A DNA stretch of 64,000 bases from Rhynchopus euleeides (taxonomy: Eukaryota > Euglenozoa > Diplonemea > Diplonemida > Diplonemidae): NCBI GenBank assembly GCA_963210315.1, contig OY723249.1, forward strand, positions 372,001 through 436,000, given 5' to 3'. The notes beneath the pieces were generated by a model. That model did no database searches. It was not told the DNA's origin and worked only from the letters and a program-made list of their open reading frames with translations. The translations under genes and the position numbers were made by a program. Positions within the stretch are counted from its first letter, which is position 1, and each line of letters starts with the position of its first letter. Below are positions 39,484-50,716 of the stretch, in pieces.

Positions 39484-40063
39484 GGGGCCCTCGCTACCAA
39501 GTGTGACTGAGTGAGAAAAAGTGAGCCGCGGCCCACTTTCCCGCACTGACTGACGAGCTGTTGTTTTTCATGCCTTGCGATGCTCAAGTGCCTGCTGGAC
39601 CCCTATGTCCTTCAGGCCCCAAAGCAGGCAACGATATGGGAGCAACCTAACAGGGGAGGTGAAGAGGGCACGGGTCTTAGCCTGATGACACACTGCAACC
39701 TCAAGGTGACTGGCGACACCTCTCCCACAGTCTGCGGCGACTCTGCCGTGGCGACAAGGCTTCCTGTCATGGGAGATCGCTGCGTGGATCAACGTGGCAC
39801 TACCCGTGTGCTCGGCAGGTTGTTTCGGCACCTGTTTTCTCCGTGTCATGCTTTTCGTGAGCGTGTCAGGGATGTTGGCACACGCTGGGGAGGGTTCACA
39901 TGATGACATAACATATATCAGAAGCACACACCCACGTGGCGCTGTCCTTGGCAGGACTTTGAAAGTGCCGCCTTGATATCCTTGTTGGATAGAACCCTCA
40001 TATCACACCCTCAATCAGCTGACGACGAGCTGTGACGAGCTGTGACTGGTAGCGAGGGCCCCC
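39484..40063. mobile_element. 580-bp MITE, TIR GGGGGCCCTCGCTACCA
   Basis: Ends GGGGGCCCTCGCTACCA and TGGTAGCGAGGGCCCCC, with tgtgactgagtgag subterminal repeats. AAT lies directly outside on both sides, a 3-bp duplication that fits a Harbinger/Tourist-type element, though assignment is tentative. Short relative at 21224-21336. Confidence -1.
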
Positions 40064-41125
40064 AATAGCAGCCGTATACAGTGTGGAACAACCGGTCAAT
40101 ACTTTTGTTCCACACTGTATGTGGTCACTACGCAGATATCGTGTGGTGCAAAGTGTCACTTGTCAAGACTCTCTCTCGCCGGGCTGCCTGCACCCACTCA
40201 CGTTCACAGGCGATGTGGAAGCGTCAACGCAGAGCCAAATCAGAGCGAAACTTATTATTGGCAGTGTAGCCAGCTCAGCAGAGCTGCCTGACACTGCACG
40301 CGGCATGTTTGTTGGACTGCAGAGCCCCGCAGCTGACCTACGGAAATCTCCTGTCGTTGGTGGTAGTTCAGTTCTGAAATAATCATGCGATAGCCTCATG
40401 CAATGAAGGAGGAAATACACCACGGAGAAACCAGGTCCGATTAATCATGCGTCACGCGCATGACGTCATCCTCCCCATTCACCCGCGTGTTGAGTGCCAT
40501 GCATCGAGATTGTACCATTCTTATGGAAACGCACTGCACGGCAAACACCCCAGCATCTTACGTTGCTAAAGGCTGTTTGGTAGGGAGAGTATCACTTGCG
40601 TGTCAGGGCTCGTCCCCTTCTGAGGCAGATAGAAACAAAACGCTGGCATAGTCCGTATGTTCGGCCTGTGTCGTGTCAAGCCCTGACTGTGGGGAGGGTT
40701 GGGGGGTGGGGAAGAGTGCACGGCCGTGTCAAAACGGTGTGTATTTACGGATCCGAAACGAGCAAGCAAAGTGTGAGGAGGGGCACGCATAACATTCAAA
40801 TACACACGTGTATCATTTTGTGTAGTCTTTGACTACAACAGCAGAACGCACCAACCCACTGTTTCACACCACACTGTGATCTGGTGCAACACCAACAATA
40901 CCCAACAACACACCAGCAATCAACAAAAGGTCTCTGGAGGGTGGTGTGGTCAGTGACCTTGTACCAGGTATGGCTGGTATGGTGTCGGCCATACATGGAC
41001 CCCCCCCCCCCAATGCTGAGAATATGGCCAAGTCCCAAGTCCCAAGTCCCGAGCCCCAGATCCGTGGCTGGTCTTCACCTTTACAATAGCCCCTTTTCAC
41101 TTGAGGTGGGGCCAGAAAAACCTTT
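40064..41125. other. No gene; one hairpin
   Basis: A 14-bp stem hairpin (acagtgtggaacaa ... ttgttccacactgt) lies at 40077-40118. A C run sits at 41001-41011. Nothing else is recognised. Confidence -1.
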
Positions 41126-42624
41126 TTTGGTCTGGCTGACGCCCAAAAAAAAGTCAAATTTGGGTACTTCTTGGGTACTTTTTGGGTCACCGAAAAAGTG
41201 GGGGGGGTGTCAAAACTTATTTTCTTGGGTGGAAAAATTCGACCTCCCAGAATCGTGATTTTCTTCCCCCATTGTACTTTTTGGACTCCGCGCGGATCGT
41301 AGTGGGGTCATTTTTGTGGTCTAGGTGACAAACTTCACCCGTGAAATGCGGGTCTGGTTCAGGCAGTTGTGCCTGTGAATGCTGGGCGGAGAGGTGTGGG
41401 AGATCAGTTCAGGGGCACTTTGCTGGTTGAGGGTTACAACAAAAAGGGACCTGCAGGCAGGAAGTGAGGGGAGGGGGGTGGGGGGTTTTGGGGCTGTGGC
41501 AACCGCACTCTCTACGGCTCTACTGACTTCCAGCCTCTGGACCGTCTACGCTCTACTCTCCTTCTTCAACCTCTGGAATCTCGATGTGTTCCGTGTCGTG
41601 GTCCTGAAGCTTCGCGAGTAACCCTTCCTGACTCCACTCTGGGCGGACTACGAGTTCCCTCGCCTCCGCATATTCCCTCAGTTCCGACAGAGTAAAACAC
41701 CGGTCCATACTCTCAATGAGTTCAAGCATAGCGGGTTTGTTTTTACTCTGGCAGTTGAGGATCCCGCGTGCCAGGGCTTGCTGCACCAACACCCCCTTTA
41801 ACCACGACACATCACAGTGGAACACAATGCAAATACTGTCAATCAAGGCAGCCCGCTTGCGCTTGCGTTCAGATGCGTTATTGTCTGCGATCCTCGCGAC
41901 TTCGAGTTCCGCAAGTCGCAGCTTGCCAATACGGAGCTTCCTCTCCTGCACCGCCTCCAGCTTTCCCCCCAGAGAAGAGATCTGGGCCTCTGTGACACCT
42001 GGAGAGGTGCCATCAACCCAATGCTGCATGCAACAGAGCTTGGCGCGGAGGACACCATCCCGGATGGCGACCCCCCCATTCATCATCAACACCCTCCGCA
42101 TCCTGCCGCAGACCCCTTCCAGGACCGCAGGTCCCAGTGCGGTTCTCTGCAGCCATCCCTTCCGTGGACTGGGAGTATCTCTTGTACTCGGAGTAGCAAC
42201 CGGAAGCAAAACGGCGGATGGATGTGCGGAGAAACTTCTCAGCGTCGGCCTTGTCCACCTTGGGGCAGAGGGTCGAACCCTTCGAGATGCCCTGGGCACC
42301 ATAGTATTTGGCGACACCAGATTCAGCGAGAAGAGTGGGGACAACCTCGTTCAACTGTTCCTCTGACACCTGTGCGGCGAGGAGGATAGTCAAAATTTAC
42401 AGTGCAAGCAATTGTACATGCATTTTCCACAGTCCTCGCCAGTTCCTCGGGAACACTGCCCTTCAGTGTGCACGTTGCAGACTCGAACGAGAGGCACAGG
42501 GACTGGCCGAAGCAGTCTTCCTGGCGATCTCTCCAGCTCTGGAGGTACCCGTCCTCTGCATTCGCCTCCGCTTGCCACAAGCGCCAGGCGAGGAAGCGGA
42601 ACAACTCCGAGGAGAACCCGAGCT
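41126..42624. mobile_element. Right-truncated relative of the 2.8-kb transposon
   Basis: Begins TGGTCTGGCTGACGCCC and follows 6350-8097 closely, apart from a 250-bp segment (7510-7770) missing here, then stops matching at 42624. The right end, the inner inverted copy and the second direct block are absent. Confidence -1.
41553..42604 (-). pseudogene. Decayed coding region of the truncated copy
   Basis: Minus-strand blocks FRFLAWRLWQAEANAEDG, VSEEQLNEVVPTLLAESG and a long C-terminal block (about 41553-42120) ending HDTEHIEIPEVEEGE parallel those at 6779-8308. In this copy the C-terminal block stays open longer than in the other, while an upstream junction is out of frame. A 31-nt GT...AG stretch at 42370-42400 (minus) lies exactly between the first two blocks and its removal keeps the frame, so a very short intron is possible. 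Confidence -1.
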
Positions 42625-43204
42625 GTGCCGACTACTGCACAGCACCACCGACCCAGAGCCCAGCACAGTCCACTCGAGCCCTTCCAGAGCCTGTGGTGTC
42701 ACCTCAGAGGCAGTGTTGGTCCACCCACGCCTTGGAACCAGACCCACATTTCAGGGGTGGTGTGTGGCACCTACGCCAATAAAGTGACCCCACTACGATC
42801 CGCACAAATTCCGAATATTCAAATGAACGGGTTTGTGAAAAAACCGTCTGGGGGTCCCGCTGGGTCTGGATGGGTGTTGGCTGCCCGACTGACCCTTTCA
42901 CAAGAAGTGAACTCTCCCAGTCCCCGACACACACCAAACCCACATACTTGGTGCTGAAGAGGCCCCAGGCCCTCAGGATTGCGAGGATCGGCCCCATGTT
43001 GGGGCCAAGTTAGCTACCATTCCCCCAGGGTACATTTCTCTAAGGATTCCTGAAGGGCCCCCAGAACTGGCACAGACCTGGCACAGAACCGGCACAGAAC
43101 TGGCACAGAACCCCTATATGATCACACCATTTTGGGGATATTTTTCTCCATTACCAGTAACAGGGACTGTACTCCACCTTTTTCCTCAATTTTTTTTATG
43201 GTGA
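42625..43204. repeat. Single copy of the 188-bp module and a ggcacagaac tandem
   Basis: 42700-42870 has ccagacccacattt, gtgaccccactacgatccgc and gggggtcccgctggg of the 37925-38910 module. 43071-43112 repeats aactggcacagaac-like units about four times. No gene. Confidence -1.
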
Positions 43205-43211
43205 ATTGTTT

Positions 43212-44391
43212 CAGGGTATAAGATAGACTTTTTTTCTGGCGCCGTTTTCCGGTTTTTCTGGTTTTGAAAATTTTTCGCGCGCGCCTTCGGCGCGCGACCC
43301 GCGCAAACCCTCCCAGAGTCTGAGAGGGCCCGGTGCCTGCGCGCGTCCTGTCGTACTGAGGCTGCTTGGTGGCAGGCGCAGCAGCTGCTTCGAAAGTTTG
43401 GACTCTCGGCCAAAAAACCGGTCTGGTGCAATTTTTTTACGCAGGGGGGGTCTGGGGGGCGGAGCCCCCCAGCCGCCGGAGGCCACGGTAGGGAACATCT
43501 GTTCCCTACAGTCTGGATTCGCTTGTAAGTAGGAAGGCTTCGCTGTATCGCAGCCCGGCCAGCAGGAGATCACTGGTCCTTGAGGGTTCAACCTTCAGGG
43601 TGGAGGAGGACGGTGGAGCGACCACTCGTGACAGGTGTGCGTTGTGGGTGGAGTGGGTGCACGACAGAATGGCCAAAGGGTCCACGAGATCTCTGCACAC
43701 ATTCCGTTATCGAGGAGATGGGCACCTAGCTGTGACGACAGGCAACAAACAAATCTCATCTGTTAGTTGCCCCCAATAGGCTTGGCGACCTTCAAGACTG
43801 CTTGAAAGTCGTTCGTGTTCTCGTCTCAGCCCTCCGGACAAGCAGATCTGTCTCGAGTTGGTGGGCTGTCGCCATGTATTCGATGGCACCGAGTGACGCT
43901 GCACAGAGGCAGACGACACGGTGAACTCCAGCGGAGGTTACCCTACCTCCGCTGGAGTACACCGTGTGTCTCCCATGAGTCTCAACTAGCGGGAGTCTTA
44001 GCGTAAATTAGCTGGAAAATAGACTCCCGTCTCCAGTACAGACTGCAGTCATAGACTCCCTCTTAGACATGGTGGCTGGAGTCCACCATGTGTGCACCTT
44101 CAAAACAGAAGAGACCTGCATGACGAGGGCATCACCACCCACCGGGCCACCCGCTAGGTCCATTTTTTCTTCTCCGCTTCTCTGCCTTCTTTGGACTATT
44201 TGAGCTCTGTGCGGATCACGATGGGGTCACTTTCTATTTTTTTATGGCGTTTTTTCTGACTGTTTTACTGTCCCAAAGTCACAAAAAAACCGCCAAAAAT
44301 GAGACCGACCTTTTTTTTTTTTTTCCAGAAAACCGGGAACCGGGAAACCCTGGTTTTGAAAACCGGAAAACCAGACCTATCTTATCCCCTG
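43212..44391. mobile_element. hAT-like element X, copy B (complete, uninterrupted); TSD ATTGTTT
   Basis: Inverted copy of the 21419-29365 element without the LINE. It begins CAGGGTATAAGATAGAC and ends CCTATCTTATCCCCTG. ATTGTTT flanks both sides (43205-43211 and 44392-44398). It shows the empty LINE target at about 44245 (ggcgttttttctgac). Contains an HPR copy (43441-43506, minus) and the MITE relic at about 43918-44095. No transposase. Confidence -1.
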
Positions 44392-44549
44392 ATTGTTTTG
44401 GTCTCGAAAAAGCGCGTTTTCGCCATGTTTCGAAAATCCGGGGGGGTGCAAAAAAAAAACAGGGCTGCGTAACACAACTTGGAGAGGCCTTCCCAATTTA
44501 TATAAATAGCCCCACTATCGCCAGAAAGAAGGTAGGGGGCGGAAAACAC

Positions 44550-46136
44550 TCAGTCAACGAGGGGAACTTCTTCGGACAAGTCACCAGAAGAGAGGCCCTG
44601 CGACAGTCGGTTCGCGTGAAGACGACGAACAACACCAACACAGAGAACACCAACAACGACGAACAGAACAGGGAGGATGAAGGAAGAAGCAGAGACTGAA
44701 TCATGGAGGCGCACAGCGCCAGAAGTCACACCTGAGGAAGAGGAGGGCTGCGACTGGCTCAGCGCTGCTTCAAGAGACGCAACGGGTTCAGGAACGCACA
44801 GCACCTCGGGAACATTTCCAGAGAAGGACAGCACGCCACACTGCTCCTTGTAGCCGTACCCAACATACACCATGCCCGGCTTCGCGTACCCAACCATTTC
44901 CCACACCCCAATGCGACTGCACAGCTCCTCCTGGCACAGTGTGACGTTCTCAGAGCTCGCGAGGATGGTGCCTGCAGGACACGAACCAGTCTCCAACGTG
45001 ATGGCACTGCAGTTCTCAGAGGGCGGTGTTGGAGGAGGCTCGTCGCCAGGAACGCAGACCACGTCGCCAGGTGTGCCGTAGTAAGTCTGCACGCCACAGT
45101 GCTGGGCGTATCCGGACCCAACAAACGCCACATTCGGCTCGTCGAACCCAACCATCTGCCATGTGTCAATTATACTGCACAGCTGCTCTTGGCACAGTGT
45201 GACGTTGTCAGAGCTTGCGAGAATGTAGCCTGCAGCACATGACGGGCCGGACACAACCGCAATGGCACTGCAGTTCTCAGAGGGCGGTGTTGGAGGAGGT
45301 TCGTCGCCAGGAACACACAGCACCTCGCCAGGTGTGCCGTAGTAAGTCTGCACGCCACATTGCTGGTCGTATCCGGACCCCACAAACGTCACATTCGGCT
45401 CGTCGAACCCAACCATCTGCCACGTGTCAATACGGCGACACAGCTCCTCCTGGCACAGTGTGACGTTCTCGGAGGTTGCGAGGATGGTGCCTGCAGCACA
45501 GGACGTCCGATGCACCGTGATGGCACTGCAGTCTTCAGATGGCGGTGTTGGGGTCGGTGGTGGAGGAGGTTCATCTCCAGGAATGCACAGGACCTTCCAA
45601 GGTTTGCCAGAGTCAGACTGCACACCGCAGTGCGGCATGTACCACTCCCCGACAAGAACCACATCCTGCTCGTCGTAACCGACCCTATCCGCAACCCCAA
45701 TACGACTGCACAGCTCCTCCTGGCACAGTGTGACGTTCTCAGAGCTCGCGAGGATGGTGCCTGCAGGACACGAACCAGTCTCCACCGTGATGGCACTGCA
45801 GTTCTCAGAGGGCGGTGTTGGAGGAGGTTCGTCGCCAGGAACACACAGCACGTCGCCATGTGTGCCATAGTAAGTCTGCACGCCACATTGCGGGGCGTAT
45901 CCGCACCCAACAAACGTCACATTCGGCTCGTCGAACCCAACCATCTCCCACGTCTGAAGACGACTGCACAGCTCCTCCTGGCACAGTGTGACGTTCTCAT
46001 AGCTCGCGAGGATGGTGCCTGCGGGACAGGACCCGCTCTGCACGGTAATCCTATCGCAGTAGTTGCCCTCAAGGTTGCTTCGCCCCTCCTGCGCTGCTGC
46101 TGTGGCGATTGCCAGCATCCATATGACACCACGCAT
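44550..46136 (-). CDS. Type I membrane protein with five six-cysteine modules
   Basis: 528 codons, complete, starting MRGVIWMLAIATAAAQ, a likely signal peptide. Five tandem modules of 85-92 residues each hold six cysteines, the block SCPAGTILAS.ENVTLCQEELC, an aromatic middle (TWQMVGFDEPNVTFVG) and HCGVQTYYGTPG..LC, separated by PGDEPPPTPPSE linkers. Each module has an N-V-T sequon. After a Ser-rich stalk (SQSQPSSSSG) comes one membrane span (SFILPVLFVVVGVLCVGVV) and a short basic-then-acidic tail ending EEVPLVD. Topology is therefore outside-in with a glycosylated repeat ectodomain. Paralogue of the 1-3448 gene. Cell-surface recognition or wall attachment are guesses; the family is not recognised. 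Confidence -1.
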   Translation of the reverse strand: MRGVIWMLAIATAAAQEGRSNLEGNYCDRITVQSGSCPAGTILASYENVTLCQEELCSRLQTWEMVGFDEPNVTFVGCGYAPQCGVQTYYGTHGDVLCVPGDEPPPTPPSENCSAITVETGSCPAGTILASSENVTLCQEELCSRIGVADRVGYDEQDVVLVGEWYMPHCGVQSDSGKPWKVLCIPGDEPPPPPTPTPPSEDCSAITVHRTSCAAGTILATSENVTLCQEELCRRIDTWQMVGFDEPNVTFVGSGYDQQCGVQTYYGTPGEVLCVPGDEPPPTPPSENCSAIAVVSGPSCAAGYILASSDNVTLCQEQLCSIIDTWQMVGFDEPNVAFVGSGYAQHCGVQTYYGTPGDVVCVPGDEPPPTPPSENCSAITLETGSCPAGTILASSENVTLCQEELCSRIGVWEMVGYAKPGMVYVGYGYKEQCGVLSFSGNVPEVLCVPEPVASLEAALSQSQPSSSSGVTSGAVRLHDSVSASSFILPVLFVVVGVLCVGVVRRLHANRLSQGLSSGDLSEEVPLVD

Positions 46137-47797
46137 CGGCCTCTCTTCGGCCGTCCTTTCTCGGATCGGCTCCGGAGTACAGCAAACACGGACAGATGAT
46201 CCACAGTTTTCGCAGCAAGGTGAGACTTGCCTTCAGCCTGTTGGGTGCTGTGTGTGATCCCACGCCGGTATATGTATGGGTCCCTCATGCAGAGAGTGCC
46301 TGCCCACTGGTGGAGTGTCACGCAAAGATAGGTCCGGGGAAGGGGGGTTGCGGACTCACTTTTATGCACTTCTGAGCGAAGGCCCCTGCAGCCTTGTCTT
46401 ACCTGCTGCCCCTCAGGGCTGGACCTGCCATCTACATGACACACACAGGAGCAATGACGTGGTGAACCCTGTGAATTCTGAAACTACAAACCCTCCTGCC
46501 TCCTGCAGGCTGGGGCGGGGTGGCTCGGGGGGTTGCGGGTCGTGTCGGCCGTGGGTGAGGCACGCTGGGAGCATCCCGGCAGTATATTTCGTTCAGTCCG
46601 CCTGTAGTGCACAGCTCGATGAGTCCCTCCCCACACACACACACTGCCCAAGAGGGCAGGTTCTTCTCCAGGGAAGAATCTTGGCAGGTGAAAAGCTCCA
46701 ACTCAGCACCCCGTCCTCCCCACGCCATGTGTGATACTTTTTACGTTGAGCAGAACACACCGAGTAGCTGCCACCCGATGCCGGCCGCTGGACTGTGTCA
46801 CCCACACAGCTGCGGCTGCCGCAGCCCCGTCATCAGATCGGTGCTGGTGGTGGCTTCAGCAGAGCGGGTTGTGCAGACGGCGGACAATGCTGCTGGGATA
46901 CTCTCGGCTCCAAGGCACTGCGTGCCCATTTCGCCCCGGGGATCCCAGCTGTGACGAACGACACAAAAAAATCTCGCGGAGCGGGGGCGTGGCGTGGGGT
47001 ATAGCGATTAAGAGAGGGCGGCACCCTAGAGCCTGCTGCCCTGATGTGGGTGTGGAGAGGGCATGTGGACACGAGATAAGCTAGACACGCAGAAGTGGAA
47101 GAAGGGGTTTTAAGGATTTTCGGAAGCACTCATGGCCCCTCCATCATAAAAGCTGTTAAAACATCGGCGCAGGTGGTTGCGGGGATACCCGGTCAGAAGC
47201 ACAGAGAAGGTCGGCAAAGTGAGGTTTGACACACATGGCTAACCGTAAAATAGAGTGAATCTGAGACGGTGATCAACAAAATTTGACGCTTTGAAGGCGG
47301 AACACCCACACCTCAGGGGCGTGAAGTTCGCAAGGGTCTGGGTTGGCTGGCAAACTGTCGAAAAAGATAAGGCTGTTGTTTGTGCGCCAAATCCACAGGT
47401 TCCCTGTTGTGGTAAAAAAAACGGCTGTGGATTCGCGCAAAAAGTCATTCGTAGGGGGGGGGGGGGGGGGAACGAAAGGCAGAACGAGAAGAGAGTGTTT
47501 TGTCAATCGCACAGAGAAGGGCGTTGTTTGCGCGCCAAACCCGGACAGAACGAAATCAACTCCCCGCAGCCTTGCCGTTGGAGATTCCTTTGACTGCCCT
47601 AAAGCGCCTTGTGACACTGGCACGATGCCCCTCTCCCGATGTGGTATAAAGAACACACCCACTCCAACTTCTACTCAGCGAACCCAACCCAACATGCAAC
47701 CCTCTCTCGGGCAGCACCACCCCACACCCATCGTTTTGTCTCCAACCCCCCCCACCCCCACCCCCCCCCCCCCACACCCCTCCTCTCAGCGCCGGCA
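46137..47797. other. No recognisable gene
   Basis: 46742-46840 repeats the 29447-29545 segment. 47355-47400 and 47510-47555 share gttgtttg-gcgccaaa. A G run of about 17 lies at 47454-47471. No ORF has domain support. Confidence -1.
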
Positions 47798-48445
47798 CTA
47801 TTTCAGCGCCTCATGCTCGCCCACGTGATCCCAGACACTCTTCTCTATGGGGGTGAGTAGCGCCCAATATTCAGGGGCGCACTGCTCCACAAGGTCCTGC
47901 GGCAGCTGCGTCTTCAGAATAAGAAACTGTTTATACCGCTCGAAGGCAACGGTTGCATCTCGGAACAACACTATATCCTTGTTGTCGATGATTGCCTCGA
48001 GCACAGCAGCAGCATCAGGAGTGACCGGCGGCCTGTTGTTCAAGAGATCTTCGATACTGGGCGAATTGATTACCTCAAACAGCGTCAGATCCAAAGTGCT
48101 CTCAATGTCGTTGTCCTCCAGACCGCAGGACTCGAGGTGTTTGCGGAGCGCTTCTGCAGATGATGTATCCCGCATCGGCTTCAGGGTAGTCTTCAACACG
48201 TGACGCAGCTCTACCGTCTTGGCACGGTGCGCCTGCCGCGGGACCAACTCGTGAATGCGGTGCAGATTCTTCTTTGTCCGGGCCTCCTTCATGAAGCCAT
48301 CGGCCTTAGGCCTGGTCTCTGCAATGTGCTTCCGCAAGAGTGAACGTGGAACCACTACCTCGTCAAGGCCCTGCAGTGTCTTCAGCTTCGCCTTGAGCGA
48401 CCTTGCCGCCTTTGGCCCCTCATTGAGCACCGTGCGACGGAACAT
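47798..48445 (-). CDS. Hypothetical 215-aa protein
   Basis: The start is well defined: the ATG at 48445-48443 follows an in-frame TGA two codons upstream. Codon use and composition look like real protein: Leu/Glu/Lys-rich helices (SLKAKLKTLQGLDEVV, EALRKHLESCGLEDNDIES) and a C-terminal TPIEKSVWDHVGEHEALK. No signal peptide, membrane span or known motif. No neighbour suggests a role; a poly-C tract lies just downstream. It could be a single-exon gene or one exon of a longer gene. Confidence -1.
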   Translation of the reverse strand: MFRRTVLNEGPKAARSLKAKLKTLQGLDEVVVPRSLLRKHIAETRPKADGFMKEARTKKNLHRIHELVPRQAHRAKTVELRHVLKTTLKPMRDTSSAEALRKHLESCGLEDNDIESTLDLTLFEVINSPSIEDLLNNRPPVTPDAAAVLEAIIDNKDIVLFRDATVAFERYKQFLILKTQLPQDLVEQCAPEYWALLTPIEKSVWDHVGEHEALK

Positions 48446-49549
48446 TTGTCAGATACGCCGCTGCCTCCAGAAGTCCGCCGTGTGTAGTAGGTGGGGGGTG
48501 GGGGGGGAGTCACCCCGAAAGCACCCCGCTCTCTGTGCCACTCGGCCCTGGTGTGTAGTGTGGTGTGCTGTGTTGTGCGGGGGCGGGGGTGGGCCCCCCT
48601 CGTTTCGTTTGTTTTGGCTGTACACATCAGGGCGAAATTGAACAAGGCGTATCCCTGAACCTTACCTCGGGTGACGCATCACATACAAGTTTTCGCACGA
48701 GGGGGGGCACCGATCCATAAGAAATGAGATGTGGCTCTTCTTTGCAGGCACCCTAGAAAACTTCACTGCCTGCTGCCTCCTATGCATTTCGATTTCCTCC
48801 ATGGCATGGGGGTTCCAAAAGAAGAGGCACATCCAGCATGCCGAACCCCTCGTAAGAAATCACTCCATACAACTTGCAGCGCCAGATCTCAAGGGGATGG
48901 GGAATGGTTCGGGGTGTGGGGGGCGGGGTGGGGGGTGGGGGGGTAGGCTGGCCGCCCCATTCAACCACAGCTTGTTGTTTGCACCAGCATCCTGCAGATC
49001 AGATGGCTGCCTGTGCCCAGCAAGGCAAGTCCCGAAACGGGCTCAAGCAGGCCGGATTCGCTAAAGGCCCGCCCGCTGCAAAGAGTGCTGTTGTGTGTCA
49101 GATGCGTTCCGAGACAGACAGAGGACCTATTCAAAATACGGAGAATACCGAGGGACGTCACGCACCGCTTTTCCGAACACGGCTGGGGCCCACTGTTGGC
49201 TGTATCCTCTTTCATGGATCTACCCAACATGTTTGTATCAGAGAGTCAGCATACTCTGCCTGCATTGTGTTCCTGCGAACATACCGGCAACTATCCAGAG
49301 CCTTTGAAGACTTGTCAAGAGGAGGAGCAGACGACGTAACCACCGATGGGCCGACCGTTGGCATCGATGGCCACCAGACTGGCGTGACACCAGGCCACGA
49401 CATAGTTTTTCCGCAGCGAAGAAGAAAAGGGGCCAATGGTGGCGACCGCAGTGCGACACCAGGCTTGCTTCATTTTTTTTGCGGCACAATTTTTGTTGAC
49501 ATGATACCCTGCTGCGCACAGACAAACCAAGATCCCAGGTCTGGGGAGC
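48446..49549. other. No recognisable gene
   Basis: Only short overlapping frames; G-rich tracts at 48490-48510 and 48900-48950. Nothing recognised. Confidence -1.
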
Positions 49550-49557
49550 AAGACTTC

Positions 49558-50105
49558 CAGTGTTTTCGCTTGGAAGATTTGGGGTGAAAAATCTTCAAAA
49601 AAAAAATAAAAAAGCTGGAAATCTCAGGAAGATATCTTCCTGGGGGAAAAAACAAAAAAAATCTGGTCGCCAGATTTTTTTCTTGTTTTTTTTGGGGGGG
49701 CTTTTTGGCGGCCTGACGGTGACTTCCGGACCGAATCCGACTGATTTTTTGGCACGGCTTCCAATCCCGTGCATGGGGGGATACGCACAAGAACAGATGT
49801 TCACTACCGTGGCCTCCGGCGGCTGGGGGGCTCCGCCCCCCAGACCCCCCTGTGACATGTACCTGTCAGTTGCCAAGGCCTGAGCACATGCGGCGTCACA
49901 TCACAGAGGCGAAAGCCCATGCTGATGTGTTGAAACACGTGTCCGTGTGCCTGTTGGGGGGAAAGTGACCCAAAACCCCAATTTTGGTGTTCCTCCGACG
50001 CCCAGAGGTCAGCACGAGCGCTGGGGGGAAATACTAGGCGGGGTGGGTGGAAGAGTAGAAATCTTCCTGGGTCTGGCCCCCCCTGGAAGATTAGCGAAAA
50101 CCCTG
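49558..50105. mobile_element. hAT-like MITE with perfect 8-bp TSD AAGACTTC
   Basis: Ends CAGTGTTTTCGCT and AGCGAAAACCCTG are inverted repeats. AAGACTTC lies on both sides (49550-49557 and 50106-50113). The interior has A/T runs, palindromes ggaagatatcttcc and atctggtcgccagat, and one HPR copy (49790-49852, plus). No ORF. Confidence -1.
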
Positions 50106-50716
50106 AAGACTTCCAAAAAAAATGTGCCCCCCACCCCCCCCCCCACCACGGACTAGTCGGGCAGTGACGGGTGGGGTCGACTAGTCGGGACGACGGGTGA
50201 AAACTCGACAGGCGGCACCCGTCGACTCGACGGGCCCACCCGTCGAGTCGACGGGTGGCACCCGTCGACTCGACGGGTGAACCTGCTGAAACGACGGGTG
50301 TTCCAGCCATTTCCTGTTGATATGGGCCAATTTCCATTGAAAACTAGGGGAGTACCTTGCATGGCATCAGGTTATTTTTCACGCCGAGCCATCTTCCCTG
50401 CACAGACCCACCCCCCCATTACTTTCCATTTACAATTCCTACTTGATGGGGCCTCAAGTGCATGTGCGACGGCTGTTCTCGTGGATTTTCATTGTTCGAG
50501 GGATCTTGACTCTGACAAACTGTGTCAGTTTGACAGAGCAACCTACTTCATGAAGGTGATCACTTTTCTGCCAGGCAAATTTTCGCCCCAGCCCCCAACC
50601 CTTGCACAACCCACAAGGCAGTCTCCAAGATACCGTACCCTCATCACCACCCAGGCCAAGATACCCCAAGATACCATCATCACCACCCAGGCCACCCAGA
50701 CGAGCCACACCAATCA

